In this document: positions 24,294 through 35,550 of the stretch, in pieces
How positions within the stretch are numbered: position 1 is the first letter of the stretch
Layout: each line of letters opens with the position of its first letter
NCBI GenBank assembly: GCA_945876385.1
Contig: CAMCNU010000008.1
Coordinates: forward strand, 1-64,000
Reading direction: 5' to 3'
Source: an uncultured Veillonellaceae bacterium
GTDB taxonomy: Bacteria; Bacillota; Negativicutes; Veillonellales; Negativicoccaceae
DNA: 64,000 bases
Notes under the pieces: generated by a model
What the model saw: only the letters and a program-made list of their open reading frames with translations
What the model was told of the DNA's origin: nothing
Databases searched by the model: none
Made by a program: the position numbers and the translations under genes

Positions 24294-25877
24294 TTACTTG
24301 CCCGCCGGTTTAATCAAATTCGTGACCCAGTAGTAATCCGACGGATACATCTTGACGCCGTCGAGGTAGCTCTTGGCAACGATATTGGTCATCGGATAAC
24401 CGAGGAACAATGCCGCGCTGTCATCGAGCAGAATCTGCTGCGCTTTGATAATCAATTCCCGCCGCTTCATCGGGTCAAATTCGACGGAAAGCGCTTCGAG
24501 TGTCGCATCATATTCCGGATTGCTGTAGCCCGAACCGTTCTGCGGGTTGCTGCCGTCTACGTTGGTCTGCCAGTACCAGCGCAAGTACACTTCCGGGTCA
24601 CCGGTATTGGCGGTCGTGATATTGGAAATCATGAGGTCATAGTCGCCGTCCATGCCCATTTGGTCAAGCAGGTTGTAGTCGACCGTTTCAATCTTGACAT
24701 CCATGCCGATTTTGCGCATGTCCGCCTGTACCGCTTCCGCATAGAGCGGCAATTCCGCCCGGCTGTTGTACACGACAAAGCGTACGCTCAGGTCTTGACC
24801 GTCTTTATCACGGATACCGTCACCGTTCGAGTCCACCCATCCCGCTTCATCCAAGAGCTGTTTCGCCCGTTCCGGATTATAGGAGTTGTGGTCGACCAGT
24901 TCGTCAAAACCGAAGTTCATGGACGGCGGTACCGGTGCTTTGCCCGGGATAAAGGTGCCTTTGAGCAAGACATTATTGTACGCCTCACGGTCGCAACCGG
25001 AGATCAGCGCATCACGAACGCGCTTGTCGCCGAAGATGCCTTTTTGGTTAATCCGCGCCAAGACGGTACGCAACGACGCGATTTCATCGACTTGGTAATC
25101 TTTCTTGTCACGGAAGAGCGCGATATCGCCCGCACCGATATTGACCGCCATATCGACGTCGCCCGACTGCAACGACATCGCACGCGTGTTCGGATCGTCA
25201 ATCGACGGAATCACGACAGTCTGATACGGTACTTCGCCGCCCCAGTAGTTCGGGTTGCGTTCCATGACGGCTTTTTCTTTGGTAAACGATTTCACCGTGT
25301 ACGGTCCCGTGCAAATCGGTCCTTCCGTCGAGAAGTTCCGCGTCGCTTCCGAAGTCACATCCACAATCAGGAACAGCGGGTCCGCTAAGAAGCCCGGCAT
25401 ATTCGGGTAGGATTTGTCCGTATGGATAATCAAGTTCTGACCGTCCGCTTCCATGCTCGTATATTCAAAGAATGTTTTCGCACGCGGGTTTTTGGCAAAC
25501 GAGCGTTCAATCGAGGCCTTGACCGCTTCCGCCGTCAAGGGATTGCCGTTCGAGAATTTGACATTGTCGCGAATGTGGAAGGTCCATGTCATTTTATCCG
25601 GGCTGATTTCCCATTTGTCGGCCAGCCACGGAGTCGGCTGCATTTTTTCGTCAAATTTGACCAAGGCTTCGCCCAGACCGTAACGCATGACGACCCAGCT
25701 GAAATAGTTTTCCGTCGGTTCGAGCGTATTGGCAAAGTTGGTCACGCCGACGGTCAATTGCTCGGGATTGCCGCCCGCTTTTTCGTCGCCGCCGCAGCCA
25801 GCAATCAGACCTGCCGCCGCCACTACACACATCCCCATGCATGCCGATTTGACCCATTTACGCCATTGTTTACTCAT
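24294..25877 (-). CDS. Extracytoplasmic solute-binding lipoprotein (SBP family 5)
   Basis: 527 residues. Lipoprotein signal: a hydrophobic run then LIAGC, with the acyl Cys followed by GGDEKAGG. The family-5 body is clear: LVKFDEKMQPTPWLADKWEIS, TWTFHIRDNVKFSNGNPLTAEAV, and GTFIPGKAPVPP. It delivers oligopeptides, nickel chelates or similar solutes to the two permeases; the specificity cannot be read. Placed third in the order permease-permease-binding protein-ATPase-ATPase, which differs from the usual SBP-first order. The second ATG is preferred because AGGG is then 9 bases upstream. Confidence 0.88.
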   Translation of the reverse strand: MSKQWRKWVKSACMGMCVVAAAGLIAGCGGDEKAGGNPEQLTVGVTNFANTLEPTENYFSWVVMRYGLGEALVKFDEKMQPTPWLADKWEISPDKMTWTFHIRDNVKFSNGNPLTAEAVKASIERSFAKNPRAKTFFEYTSMEADGQNLIIHTDKSYPNMPGFLADPLFLIVDVTSEATRNFSTEGPICTGPYTVKSFTKEKAVMERNPNYWGGEVPYQTVVIPSIDDPNTRAMSLQSGDVDMAVNIGAGDIALFRDKKDYQVDEIASLRTVLARINQKGIFGDKRVRDALISGCDREAYNNVLLKGTFIPGKAPVPPSMNFGFDELVDHNSYNPERAKQLLDEAGWVDSNGDGIRDKDGQDLSVRFVVYNSRAELPLYAEAVQADMRKIGMDVKIETVDYNLLDQMGMDGDYDLMISNITTANTGDPEVYLRWYWQTNVDGSNPQNGSGYSNPEYDATLEALSVEFDPMKRRELIIKAQQILLDDSAALFLGYPMTNIVAKSYLDGVKMYPSDYYWVTNLIKPAGK

Positions 25878-25897
25878 TACTGTCATCCCTTTCTCTT

Positions 25898-26719
25898 TTA
25901 CTCCGCATTACGCGGATCCAACAAATCCCGCAGGCTGTCGCCCCAGAAATTAAATAATGCCACCACGATACAAATCGCCAAGCCCGGATAAATCATCAGC
26001 CAGGGCGAGGTTTGGATATACTGCCGCCCTTCGTTGAGCATCAAGCCCCATTCCGGTGTCGGCGGCTGTGCCCCGAATCCCAAGAACGAAAGACCCGCGA
26101 TTTCCATCATCACCGTCCCGATATCCATCGCGCCGGTGACCACGACCATCGGTACCACATTGGGGAGCACATGACGAAACAGCGTCATCAGCGTCGTCGA
26201 CCCGCCCAACTTGGCCGCCATGATAAAGTCGCTGTTACGGAGTTTGACGACCATACTGCGTACCAGGCGGGCGTATTTCGCCCAGCTTACCACGACCAGT
26301 GCCAAGATGGTATTGAGAATACTGCCGCCCATAATCCCCGCAATCGCAATCGCCAGGATAATCCCCGGAAACGACAACATAATGTCGGTAAACCGCATCA
26401 GCAGCATTTCCGTCTTGCCGCCGAAGTAGCCGGCAATCATGCCGACCGTCGTGCCGACAATCGAGGTGCAAATGACGAGCATCACCGTCATAAAAATCGA
26501 TGCCTGTGTACCGTGAATCAGACGCGAGAGCATATCCCGCCCCATTTTATCGGTTCCGAGCCAATGCGCCGAAGACGGTTCTTGCAGTACATTTCTCAAG
26601 TCGGTCGCAAACGGATCTTGCGGTGTCAAGTGCGGCGCAAAGATCGCCACCAGCACGACCAATACGACCAGTGTCGTATATACCGAAAACCGCCGATGGT
26701 TGCATACAAACGCCATCAT
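25898..26719 (-). CDS. ABC permease (OppC/NikC type)
   Basis: 273 residues, N-terminal anchor helix plus five membrane helices. Typical OppC N-terminus (FAPHLTPQDPFATDL, HWLGTDKMGRDMLSRLIHG) and the cytoplasmic EAA-like loop AAKLGGSTTLMTLFRHVLPN. It contacts the ATPases through that loop. The ATG overlaps the upstream permease stop (ATGA). Confidence 0.9.
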   Translation of the reverse strand: MMAFVCNHRRFSVYTTLVVLVVLVAIFAPHLTPQDPFATDLRNVLQEPSSAHWLGTDKMGRDMLSRLIHGTQASIFMTVMLVICTSIVGTTVGMIAGYFGGKTEMLLMRFTDIMLSFPGIILAIAIAGIMGGSILNTILALVVVSWAKYARLVRSMVVKLRNSDFIMAAKLGGSTTLMTLFRHVLPNVVPMVVVTGAMDIGTVMMEIAGLSFLGFGAQPPTPEWGLMLNEGRQYIQTSPWLMIYPGLAICIVVALFNFWGDSLRDLLDPRNAE

Positions 26720-27654
26720 GAAGCATCCCCCTTCCGCAAGCGGGGATCCAAGTAGCGATACGAGGTATCGACAAAGAAATTAATCGCCGTATACGCTATC
26801 GCCACCCACAGCACAAATCCCAGCACCAGGGGATAGTCACGCATGCCGATGGAATGCACCGCCATATTACCCATACCGGGCCAGGTAAAGACGATTTCGA
26901 TGACCGCCACGCCGCCCAGCATCCAGCCCAAGCTCAATCCCCAAAGTGTAATCATCGGAAGCATCGCATTCGGCAAGACATGCTTCCATAAAATAGTCCG
27001 TTCCGACAGGCCTCTCGCCCGAGCGCCCGTCACATAGTCCTGTTGCAATTCATCCAATACTACGGTCCGAATCTGCCGAATGAATTTCGCAGACGCGAAT
27101 ACGGCCAATGTGACTGCGGGGAGCACCAGTGCATCCAAACGTACACTGGAAGCGCCGACAGGGAACAGGTCCAGTTTGACCGCAAAGACATATAGCAAAA
27201 TAAGACCGACCCAGAAACTCGGCATCGATACGCCCATAAACGAAAAGAAGCGAATCACCGAATCTGCCCAGGTCCCTTTGCGGACAGCGGACAATATCCC
27301 CAACGGCACGGAAATCAGCACTTGCAGGAGCGATGCGGTCGCCGCCAACAACGCTGTTCCCCAGAAGCCCTCCATCAACCGGTCGATGACAGGACGTTTC
27401 CCTGAATACGACATTCCCAGGTCTCCCTGCATGGCTTTGAGCAACCATGTGCCATACTGCTCCAGGAACGGCCGATTCAACCCCATCTCTTCACGCGTCT
27501 GCTCGATAATCTCTTGCGAGACAATCGTGTCGCCCGCCTCCAATACCATCAAGGCCGGATCGCCCGGTGCCAGGTACGTCAGGCTGAACGTCAAAAAGCT
27601 GACGCCGACCAGCGTGATGAACAGTTGCAACAACTTGCCCAACACATGTTTCAA
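26716..27654 (-). CDS. ABC permease (OppB/NikB type)
   Basis: 312 residues, six membrane helices. Characteristic APGDPALMV, LNRPFLEQYGTWL, and the EAA-like loop ARARGLSERTILWKHVLPNAMLPMIT. I place the start at TTG 27654: GGAGGAGG lies 5 bases upstream and translation begins KHVLGKLLQLFITL, the expected family N-terminus. The in-frame upstream ATG would add 29 hydrophilic, Cys-rich residues. First gene of the five-gene importer operon. Confidence 0.88.
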   Translation of the reverse strand: MKHVLGKLLQLFITLVGVSFLTFSLTYLAPGDPALMVLEAGDTIVSQEIIEQTREEMGLNRPFLEQYGTWLLKAMQGDLGMSYSGKRPVIDRLMEGFWGTALLAATASLLQVLISVPLGILSAVRKGTWADSVIRFFSFMGVSMPSFWVGLILLYVFAVKLDLFPVGASSVRLDALVLPAVTLAVFASAKFIRQIRTVVLDELQQDYVTGARARGLSERTILWKHVLPNAMLPMITLWGLSLGWMLGGVAVIEIVFTWPGMGNMAVHSIGMRDYPLVLGFVLWVAIAYTAINFFVDTSYRYLDPRLRKGDAS

Positions 27655-27764
27655 TGAATCCTCCTCCTTGTGGCAGCCGCAATCCGTCATTCGGCTGCAT
27701 AACTGTCTACGGCAGTTTCCTCCCTCCTCGGTGCCAACCAATAATGATTTTTAGTTACGGCTTT

Positions 27765-27773
27765 ATTTTACCA
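27765..27773 (-). promoter_or_regulatory. Likely promoter of the Ni/peptide ABC operon
   Basis: Minus strand TGGTAAAAT, an extended -10 with one mismatch, about 110 bases before the first gene. The leader between them shows no riboswitch that I recognise and no operator of known type. Confidence 0.4.
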
Positions 27774-27829
27774 TAAGAAAGAAGCGAACGCCAATATACC
27801 GATAACCATCCGCCAATCTCGACGCAGTC

Positions 27830-27867
27830 AAAAACGGACCGACTTCGGAGACTCCGAAATCGGTCCG
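27830..27867 (-). terminator. Terminator of the glycolytic operon (after eno)
   Basis: 15-bp stem CGGACCGATTTCGGA / TCCGAAGTCGGTCCG with one mismatch and a 3-base loop, then TTTTT on the minus strand. Confidence 0.9.
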
Positions 27868-27911
27868 CGTGAGGTGCCGTCATCGTTCTCTCACTACCGC
27901 GAGCAGGTCGC

Positions 27912-30736
<2,825 letters not shown>

Positions 30737-30739
30737 CCG

Positions 30740-31495
30740 TCAGGCCTCCTTCCCGCAAGCAATCGCCGCAAAGTCGGCCGCCTTGAGCGAGGCGCCGCCG
30801 ACGAGTGCACCGTCGATATTGTCCTTGGCCAGCAAGGCCGCAATATTGTCCGGCTTGACGCTGCCGCCATACAAAATCCGGATACCGTCCGCGACCGCCG
30901 CCCCGAACAGCACCGAGAGTTCATCGCGAATCAGCGCGCAGACGGACTCCGCCGTCTCTGCCGTCGCCGACTTGCCGGTACCGATTGCCCAAATCGGCTC
31001 ATACGCAATCACCATCTTCGCCGCTTGCGCGGGTGTCACACCGGCGAGCGATTCCCTGAGCTGTCGGCGGATATGTACCTCCGTCTCCCCGCGCTCGTAT
31101 TGCGTTTCCGTCTCGCCGACGCAGACAATCGCCGTCAGTCCGTGCGCCAGTGCCGCCGCGACTTTACGGGCAATATCCGCATCCGTTTCCGCAAACAGTT
31201 GCCGCCGCTCCGAATGCCCCAAAATGACATAGGTGCAGCCCAAGGCGGTCAGCATGGCGGGCGCAATCTCGCCCGTATACGCGCCGCTTTCTTCCCAATA
31301 CAGATTCTGTGCGCCCCAGGCAATCGCGCTGCCTTGCAGCGCCTCGGCCACCGTCGCCAAAGAAACGAAGGGCGGGCACACCAGTACCTCCGCCGCCGGT
31401 GACGGCAGGCGTTCACGCAAGCTTTCAACCAACACACGCGCCTCCGCCGGCAGCGTATTCATTTTCCAATTTCCTGCAATCAAGGGTGTTCTCAT
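30740..31495 (-). CDS. tpiA: Triosephosphate isomerase
   Basis: 251-residue TIM barrel. Catalytic residues: Lys11 in AGNWKMNT, His in ILGHSERR, Glu in AYEPIWAIGTGKSAT; phosphate loop ILYGGSVKPDN. It interconverts DHAP and glyceraldehyde 3-phosphate. The ribosome-binding site GGAGGAGG is inside the end of pgk and the genes are one base apart. Confidence 0.96.
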   Translation of the reverse strand: MRTPLIAGNWKMNTLPAEARVLVESLRERLPSPAAEVLVCPPFVSLATVAEALQGSAIAWGAQNLYWEESGAYTGEIAPAMLTALGCTYVILGHSERRQLFAETDADIARKVAAALAHGLTAIVCVGETETQYERGETEVHIRRQLRESLAGVTPAQAAKMVIAYEPIWAIGTGKSATAETAESVCALIRDELSVLFGAAVADGIRILYGGSVKPDNIAALLAKDNIDGALVGGASLKAADFAAIACGKEA

Positions 31496-31496
31496 G

Positions 31497-32684
31497 TCAA
31501 ACCTCCTCCGCCAGGCATTCGATGCCGGGCAGCTCCTGTCCTTCCAAGTAGGCCAGCGACGCGCCGCCGCCCGTTGAAATATGGGTCACGCGGTCGGCCA
31601 GTCCGCACGCTTCTATCGCCGCGACCGAATCACCGCCGCCGACAATGCTGGTGCCGCTGTTAGCCGCGACCGCCTCGGCCACCCGCTTCGTGCCGCCGGC
31701 AAATGCCTCCCACTCAAAGACCCCCATCGGACCGTTCCAGAGAACCGTCGCCGCCGGCGCAATCGCCTGCGCAAACTGCTGCGCGCTCTGCGGCCCGATA
31801 TCCAAAATCATCTCGTCCGCCGGTACGTCCGCCACCGCATGCAGATGCGGCGCGGCCTCCTGTCGGAAGGCGGCGGCGGTAATCACATCACACGGCAACA
31901 AGACCGCTTTGCCGTCCGTTTCGGCGGTCTGCAGTACCCGCTGCGCCAATTCGCGCGCGTCTTCTTCGACCAACGACGTGCCGACACGGTATCCCTGCGC
32001 CAACAGGAATGTATTGGCCATGCCGCCGCCGATAATCAGCGTATCGGCAATCTTGACCAAACGCTCCAACACGCCGATTTTATCCGACACCTTCGCCCCG
32101 CCGATAATCGCCACAAACGGCCGCTTCGGCCGCGTCACCGTATCCTCGAGAAAATGAATTTCCTGCGCAACCAAGTGTCCGGCGACCATCGGCAAAATCC
32201 GTGCGACACCGACCACCGATGCATGCGCCCGATGCGAAACCCCGAAGGCGTCATTGACCGCTACATCGGCAAGTCCCGCCAAGGCGCGGGCAAAGGCCGG
32301 ATCATTGGCCTCTTCTTCCGGATGAAAACGGACGTTTTCCAGCAATAACACCTCCCCCGGCTGCAACGCGGCCGCCAAGGCTTCCGTCTCCTTGCCGACG
32401 CAATCGGGTGCCAACCGCACCGGTCGTCCCAGGAGCTGCGCCAAGCGTTCCGCGGCCGGTGCCAACGAATACGCCTCGTTGCGCTTGCCCTTCGGACGCC
32501 CCAGATGCGACGCCAAAATCAATGCCGCCCCGCCGTCCAGCAACTGCTGCAATGTCGGCAACGTCGCCCGAATGCGCGTATCGTCCGTAATCTGCCCCTG
32601 CGCATCGAGCGGCACGTTGTAATCCACCCGCACATATACTTTTTTTCCGCGCACCGACAAGGAATCCACCGTTTGTTTTCGCAT
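31497..32684 (-). CDS. pgk: Phosphoglycerate kinase
   Basis: 395 residues, two-domain kinase. RVDYNVPLD at the N-terminus, ILASHLGRPKG, NDAFGVSHRAHAS, the nucleotide domain VAIIGGAKVSDKI, and TVLWNGPMGVFEW with GGGDSVAAI near the C-terminus. It makes ATP from 1,3-bisphosphoglycerate. Separated from gap by 42 bases that hold a terminator hairpin, so expression relative to gap may be set by read-through. GGAGGCGG precedes the ATG. Confidence 0.96.
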   Translation of the reverse strand: MRKQTVDSLSVRGKKVYVRVDYNVPLDAQGQITDDTRIRATLPTLQQLLDGGAALILASHLGRPKGKRNEAYSLAPAAERLAQLLGRPVRLAPDCVGKETEALAAALQPGEVLLLENVRFHPEEEANDPAFARALAGLADVAVNDAFGVSHRAHASVVGVARILPMVAGHLVAQEIHFLEDTVTRPKRPFVAIIGGAKVSDKIGVLERLVKIADTLIIGGGMANTFLLAQGYRVGTSLVEEDARELAQRVLQTAETDGKAVLLPCDVITAAAFRQEAAPHLHAVADVPADEMILDIGPQSAQQFAQAIAPAATVLWNGPMGVFEWEAFAGGTKRVAEAVAANSGTSIVGGGDSVAAIEACGLADRVTHISTGGGASLAYLEGQELPGIECLAEEV

Positions 32685-32697
32685 AACCGCCTCCAGT

Positions 32698-32721
32698 AAA
32701 AAAGGGTCGCCGCGGCGACCC
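32698..32721 (-). terminator. Hairpin with T-run between gap and pgk
   Basis: A perfect palindrome GGGTCGCCGCGGCGACCC followed by TTTTTT on the minus strand. It sits inside the operon, so it is probably a partial terminator that lets gap mRNA exceed pgk mRNA. Confidence 0.75.
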
Positions 32722-32726
32722 CGTTA

Positions 32727-33734
32727 TCACAGTCCCTGTTTACCGATATAGGTAATCAAATCCACGACGCGATTGGAATAGCCCCATTCATTATCGTACC
32801 AGGACACGACCTTGACCATGGTGCCGTCGATGACCTGCGTCAACAGCGAATCCACCGTCGAGCTGGCCGGCGATCCGTTATAGTCGGACGATACCAACGG
32901 TTTGTCGGAATAGTCCATGATACCTTTCAAGGCGCCTTCCGATGCCTCTTTGAGCGCCTGATTGACTTCCTCCACTGTCGTTTCCTTTTCCACGTCGCAC
33001 GTCAAATCCGTAATCGACACATTCGGCGTCGGTACCCGCATCGCAAATCCGTTCAGCTTGCCTTTCAATTCCGGCAATACGAGCGCAATCGCTTTCGCGG
33101 CGCCGGTGCTGGTCGGGATAATATTTTCCGCCGCGGCACGGGCTCTGCGCAAGTCGCTGTGCGGCAAATCCAAAATCCGTTGGTCGTTCGTATACGAATG
33201 TACCGTCGTCATCAACCCGCGACGAATACCGAATTTCTCATGCAATACCTTGGTAAAGGGCGCCAAGCAGTTCGTCGTGCAGGACGCATTGGAAATCACA
33301 TGATGTTTCGCCGGGTCGTATTCCCTTTCGTTGACCCCCATGACGATTGTAATATCTTCCTCCTTGGCCGGCGCGGAAATAATGACTTTTTTCACCGTAC
33401 CGCCCAAATGTTTTTTCGCGTCGTTTCCGTTGGTAAAACGTCCCGTCGCTTCCACCACCACATCGACACCCGCATCGCTCCAGGCAATCTGGGCCGGATC
33501 GAATTCTTTGTATACATAAATCATCTTGCCGTTGACATAGAGATGACCGTCTTTGACTTGAATATCCGCATCCAAATGTCCGTGCACCGAGTCATATTCG
33601 AGCAAATGCGCCAGCGCTTGAATATCGCCCGGGTCATTAATCGCGACGATTTCCACTGCATCATTTGCCATGGCCGCGCGCAATACATTCCGTCCGATTC
33701 GTCCGAATCCGTTAATTCCGACTTTTGTTGCCAT
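32727..33734 (-). CDS. gap: Glyceraldehyde-3-phosphate dehydrogenase, type I
   Basis: 335 residues. NAD-binding KVGINGFGRIGRNVLRA, catalytic Cys in SNASCTTNCLAPF, His in TVHSYTNDQRILDLPH, and C-terminal WYDNEWGYSNRVVDL. NAD is favoured because the residue after the second strand is Asp (VAINDPGD). Directly behind cggR (11-base gap), AGGAGGAA before the ATG. CggR-controlled in Firmicutes. Confidence 0.96.
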   Translation of the reverse strand: MATKVGINGFGRIGRNVLRAAMANDAVEIVAINDPGDIQALAHLLEYDSVHGHLDADIQVKDGHLYVNGKMIYVYKEFDPAQIAWSDAGVDVVVEATGRFTNGNDAKKHLGGTVKKVIISAPAKEEDITIVMGVNEREYDPAKHHVISNASCTTNCLAPFTKVLHEKFGIRRGLMTTVHSYTNDQRILDLPHSDLRRARAAAENIIPTSTGAAKAIALVLPELKGKLNGFAMRVPTPNVSITDLTCDVEKETTVEEVNQALKEASEGALKGIMDYSDKPLVSSDYNGSPASSTVDSLLTQVIDGTMVKVVSWYDNEWGYSNRVVDLITYIGKQGL

Positions 33735-33745
33735 AATTTTTCCTC

Positions 33746-34777
33746 CTAGTCTTGCTCTGTGTCGCCGTTAGACAGCAGAGCCGTCAACTCACTTGCCGCC
33801 CCTTCATCCGTCACCAAATGACCGCGGATACCCGCCCGCACCATCGCCAATATCGCCGCGGCTTTGTGCGAGCCGCCCGCCACGATGATGACATCGGGAA
33901 TATGCGGCAACATGTCCATCGTCACACCGACATTCGGTCGATGAAACACAATTTGTCCGGCGGCATCGGCATAGTAGCCCAGCGCCTCGCCGACCGCTCG
34001 CCGCGACCGGATTTGCCGGCGCTCCGCCTCGGGGATTTGGCGCAATTCCGCCATCCGCAAGGCTTCACCGATACCGATGACCAGCATATCGGCGCGGGCA
34101 ATCAGTGTTTCCACTTCATCGAGCGACGCATCTTCCTGCCTGAGCAGCTCGATAATCCGACTCGAAAATCCGTCCGGCACATGCAGCATCCGATACTCGC
34201 CGCCGGTCTTGCGGGCGACTTTGGCCGCGACCGCATTGGCCTGCGTTTCCAATTGTTCACCGAAACCGCCGCGCGCCGGCACCGCCATAATCGGCACCTG
34301 TGTATCCGGCAACGCATCCGCCAGCAGCGCCAGCGTCGTCCCGCCGCTGACCGCGACCACCGCCCCGGGCGAAAGCCGACCGGCAACCAACAGCGCCCCC
34401 GCCTGCGCCAACCGCGCTTGCGTCGGTCGATGGTCGGTCGAATCGCCGCGCACTACCGTGACCGCAGGCAAGTGCAAGCGCTGCGCCAGTGTCCGTTCGT
34501 AAAATCCCGTCGAATGGCGTGTCCGAAACAACTCGGCCGCCGCGACCAGTACGCCTTCCCCCTGTGTCGTGACGGCAATCCCGCCGGGCGACACCGCGAC
34601 CAGATCCGCCGCTTCCAATTGCGCCACTTCACCGCGCACCGTCCGCTCGGACCACCGAAGAGCATCCGCCAACGCCCGCCGACCGATAGGACCGGTCAGT
34701 GCGATCTCCGCCAAGAGACGATAGCGAGTTTCCGCTTCCGTCAGCAATTCCGGTACTAATGATTCCAGTACGTTGAT
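33746..34777 (-). CDS. cggR: Central glycolytic genes regulator, SorC/DeoR family
   Basis: 343 residues if it starts at ATC 34777. A winged helix-turn-helix (GRRALADALRWSERTVRGEVAQLEAADLV) precedes a SorC sugar-phosphate-binding domain with AVSGGTTLALLA, VPARGGFGEQ and the end IIVAGGSHKAAAILA. In B. subtilis CggR represses gap-pgk-tpi-pgm-eno until fructose-1,6-bisphosphate binds. The frame upstream of the TTG at 34747 reads NVLESLVPELLTEAETRYRLL, which matches CggR N-termini, and AGGAG lies 8-9 bases before ATC; there is a stop just upstream and no ATG or GTG. A TTG start would cut the N-terminal helix. Confidence 0.88.
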   Translation of the reverse strand: MNVLESLVPELLTEAETRYRLLAEIALTGPIGRRALADALRWSERTVRGEVAQLEAADLVAVSPGGIAVTTQGEGVLVAAAELFRTRHSTGFYERTLAQRLHLPAVTVVRGDSTDHRPTQARLAQAGALLVAGRLSPGAVVAVSGGTTLALLADALPDTQVPIMAVPARGGFGEQLETQANAVAAKVARKTGGEYRMLHVPDGFSSRIIELLRQEDASLDEVETLIARADMLVIGIGEALRMAELRQIPEAERRQIRSRRAVGEALGYYADAAGQIVFHRPNVGVTMDMLPHIPDVIIVAGGSHKAAAILAMVRAGIRGHLVTDEGAASELTALLSNGDTEQD

Positions 34778-34792
34778 GGCGCTCTCTCCTTT

Positions 34793-34828
34793 CTATCCCG
34801 CGGGGCAAAAAGTGTCCACCCGACGCTA
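34793..34828 (-). promoter_or_regulatory. Possible CggR operator
   Basis: Between the transcription start and the ribosome-binding site the minus strand reads GTCGGGTGGACAC, an A/T tract, and CCCCGCGGGATAG. CGGG..GACA with a second CGGGA about 20 bases on resembles the B. subtilis CggR direct repeats (CGGGAC..TGTC), at the same place relative to the promoter. Match is partial. Confidence 0.4.
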
Positions 34829-34849
34829 AAAAAATTTACTTCCGTACCT

Positions 34850-34878
34850 ATTGTAGCAAATCCCCTTGTCGAATACAA
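34850..34878 (-). promoter_or_regulatory. Promoter of cggR-gap-pgk-tpiA-gpmI-eno
   Basis: Minus strand -35 TTGTAT (34873-34878), 17-base spacer ending in TGC, -10 TACAAT (34850-34855). Confidence 0.65.
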
Positions 34879-34931
34879 TCCGTCAACCGAGAAAACATTG
34901 CCCGTTTTTACTCCTCGCCGCATCGGTCGAT

Positions 34932-34960
34932 TTGCTCCCCCCTCCCGCTGCCCGTATAAT
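34932..34960 (+). promoter_or_regulatory. Promoter of the first GNAT gene
   Basis: -35 TTGCTC, 17-base spacer, perfect -10 TATAAT (34955-34960), 32 bases before the ATG. It is divergent from the cggR promoter. Confidence 0.6.
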
Positions 34961-34992
34961 GGAGAAAAGGACACGCGCAAAGGAGAAAACGG

Positions 34993-35421
34993 ATGATTCG
35001 TCACTATACGATACTGCCTGACGCGGCGCGCTCTATTCGCACCGCCGTCTTTATGGAAGAACAGGGATACCTGCAGGAATTTGATGCGATTGACGCACGC
35101 GCCGTGCACTTTGTCGCCTATGAGGGCGACATGCCGCTGGGCACCTGCCGTTTGTATCGGGACATCGCGACGGGTGACTGGCACCTGGGTCGTCTCGCCG
35201 TCTTGCCTGCGGCACGAGGCCGTCACCTCGGTCAGCGCCTGCTGGCGGCCGCGGCCGACTATGCCCGTGCACAACAGGCACGCGGTATTACGCTCTCGGC
35301 CCAAACGCATGCCGTCCCGTTTTACACCCGTGCAGGCTATCGCGCCACCGGCGAACGAACGTTGGACGAAGGTCATCCGCATGTCACCATGCACCTGACA
35401 CTCACCCCCATGCATTCGTAA
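34993..35421 (+). CDS. GNAT family N-acetyltransferase
   Basis: 142 residues. N-terminal SIRTAVFMEEQGYLQEFDAIDARAVHFVAY and GTCRLYRD, acetyl-CoA motif A LGRLAVLPAARGRHLGQRLL, and FYTRAGYRATGE near the end, as in ElaA-type small acetyltransferases. Substrate unknown. AAAGGAGAA precedes the ATG. Single gene with its own promoter. Confidence 0.85.
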   Translation: MIRHYTILPDAARSIRTAVFMEEQGYLQEFDAIDARAVHFVAYEGDMPLGTCRLYRDIATGDWHLGRLAVLPAARGRHLGQRLLAAAADYARAQQARGITLSAQTHAVPFYTRAGYRATGERTLDEGHPHVTMHLTLTPMHS

Positions 35422-35465
35422 AAAGAAACTTCATTCTTTTAATTGCATTTTTTGCAACAAAATTC

Positions 35466-35495
35466 TTGCTATTTCAACACGTCCTCTACTATAAT
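35466..35495 (+). promoter_or_regulatory. Promoter of fabK
   Basis: -35 TTGCTA (35466-35471), 18-base spacer, perfect -10 TATAAT (35490-35495), about 55 bases before the ATG. The flanks are very AT-rich. I see no FapR or FabT site. Confidence 0.65.
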
Positions 35496-35550
35496 AAAGC
35501 TAAAGAATATCTATAATTTTCATTTTGCCTTCAGGCAGGAGGAGATGCAC

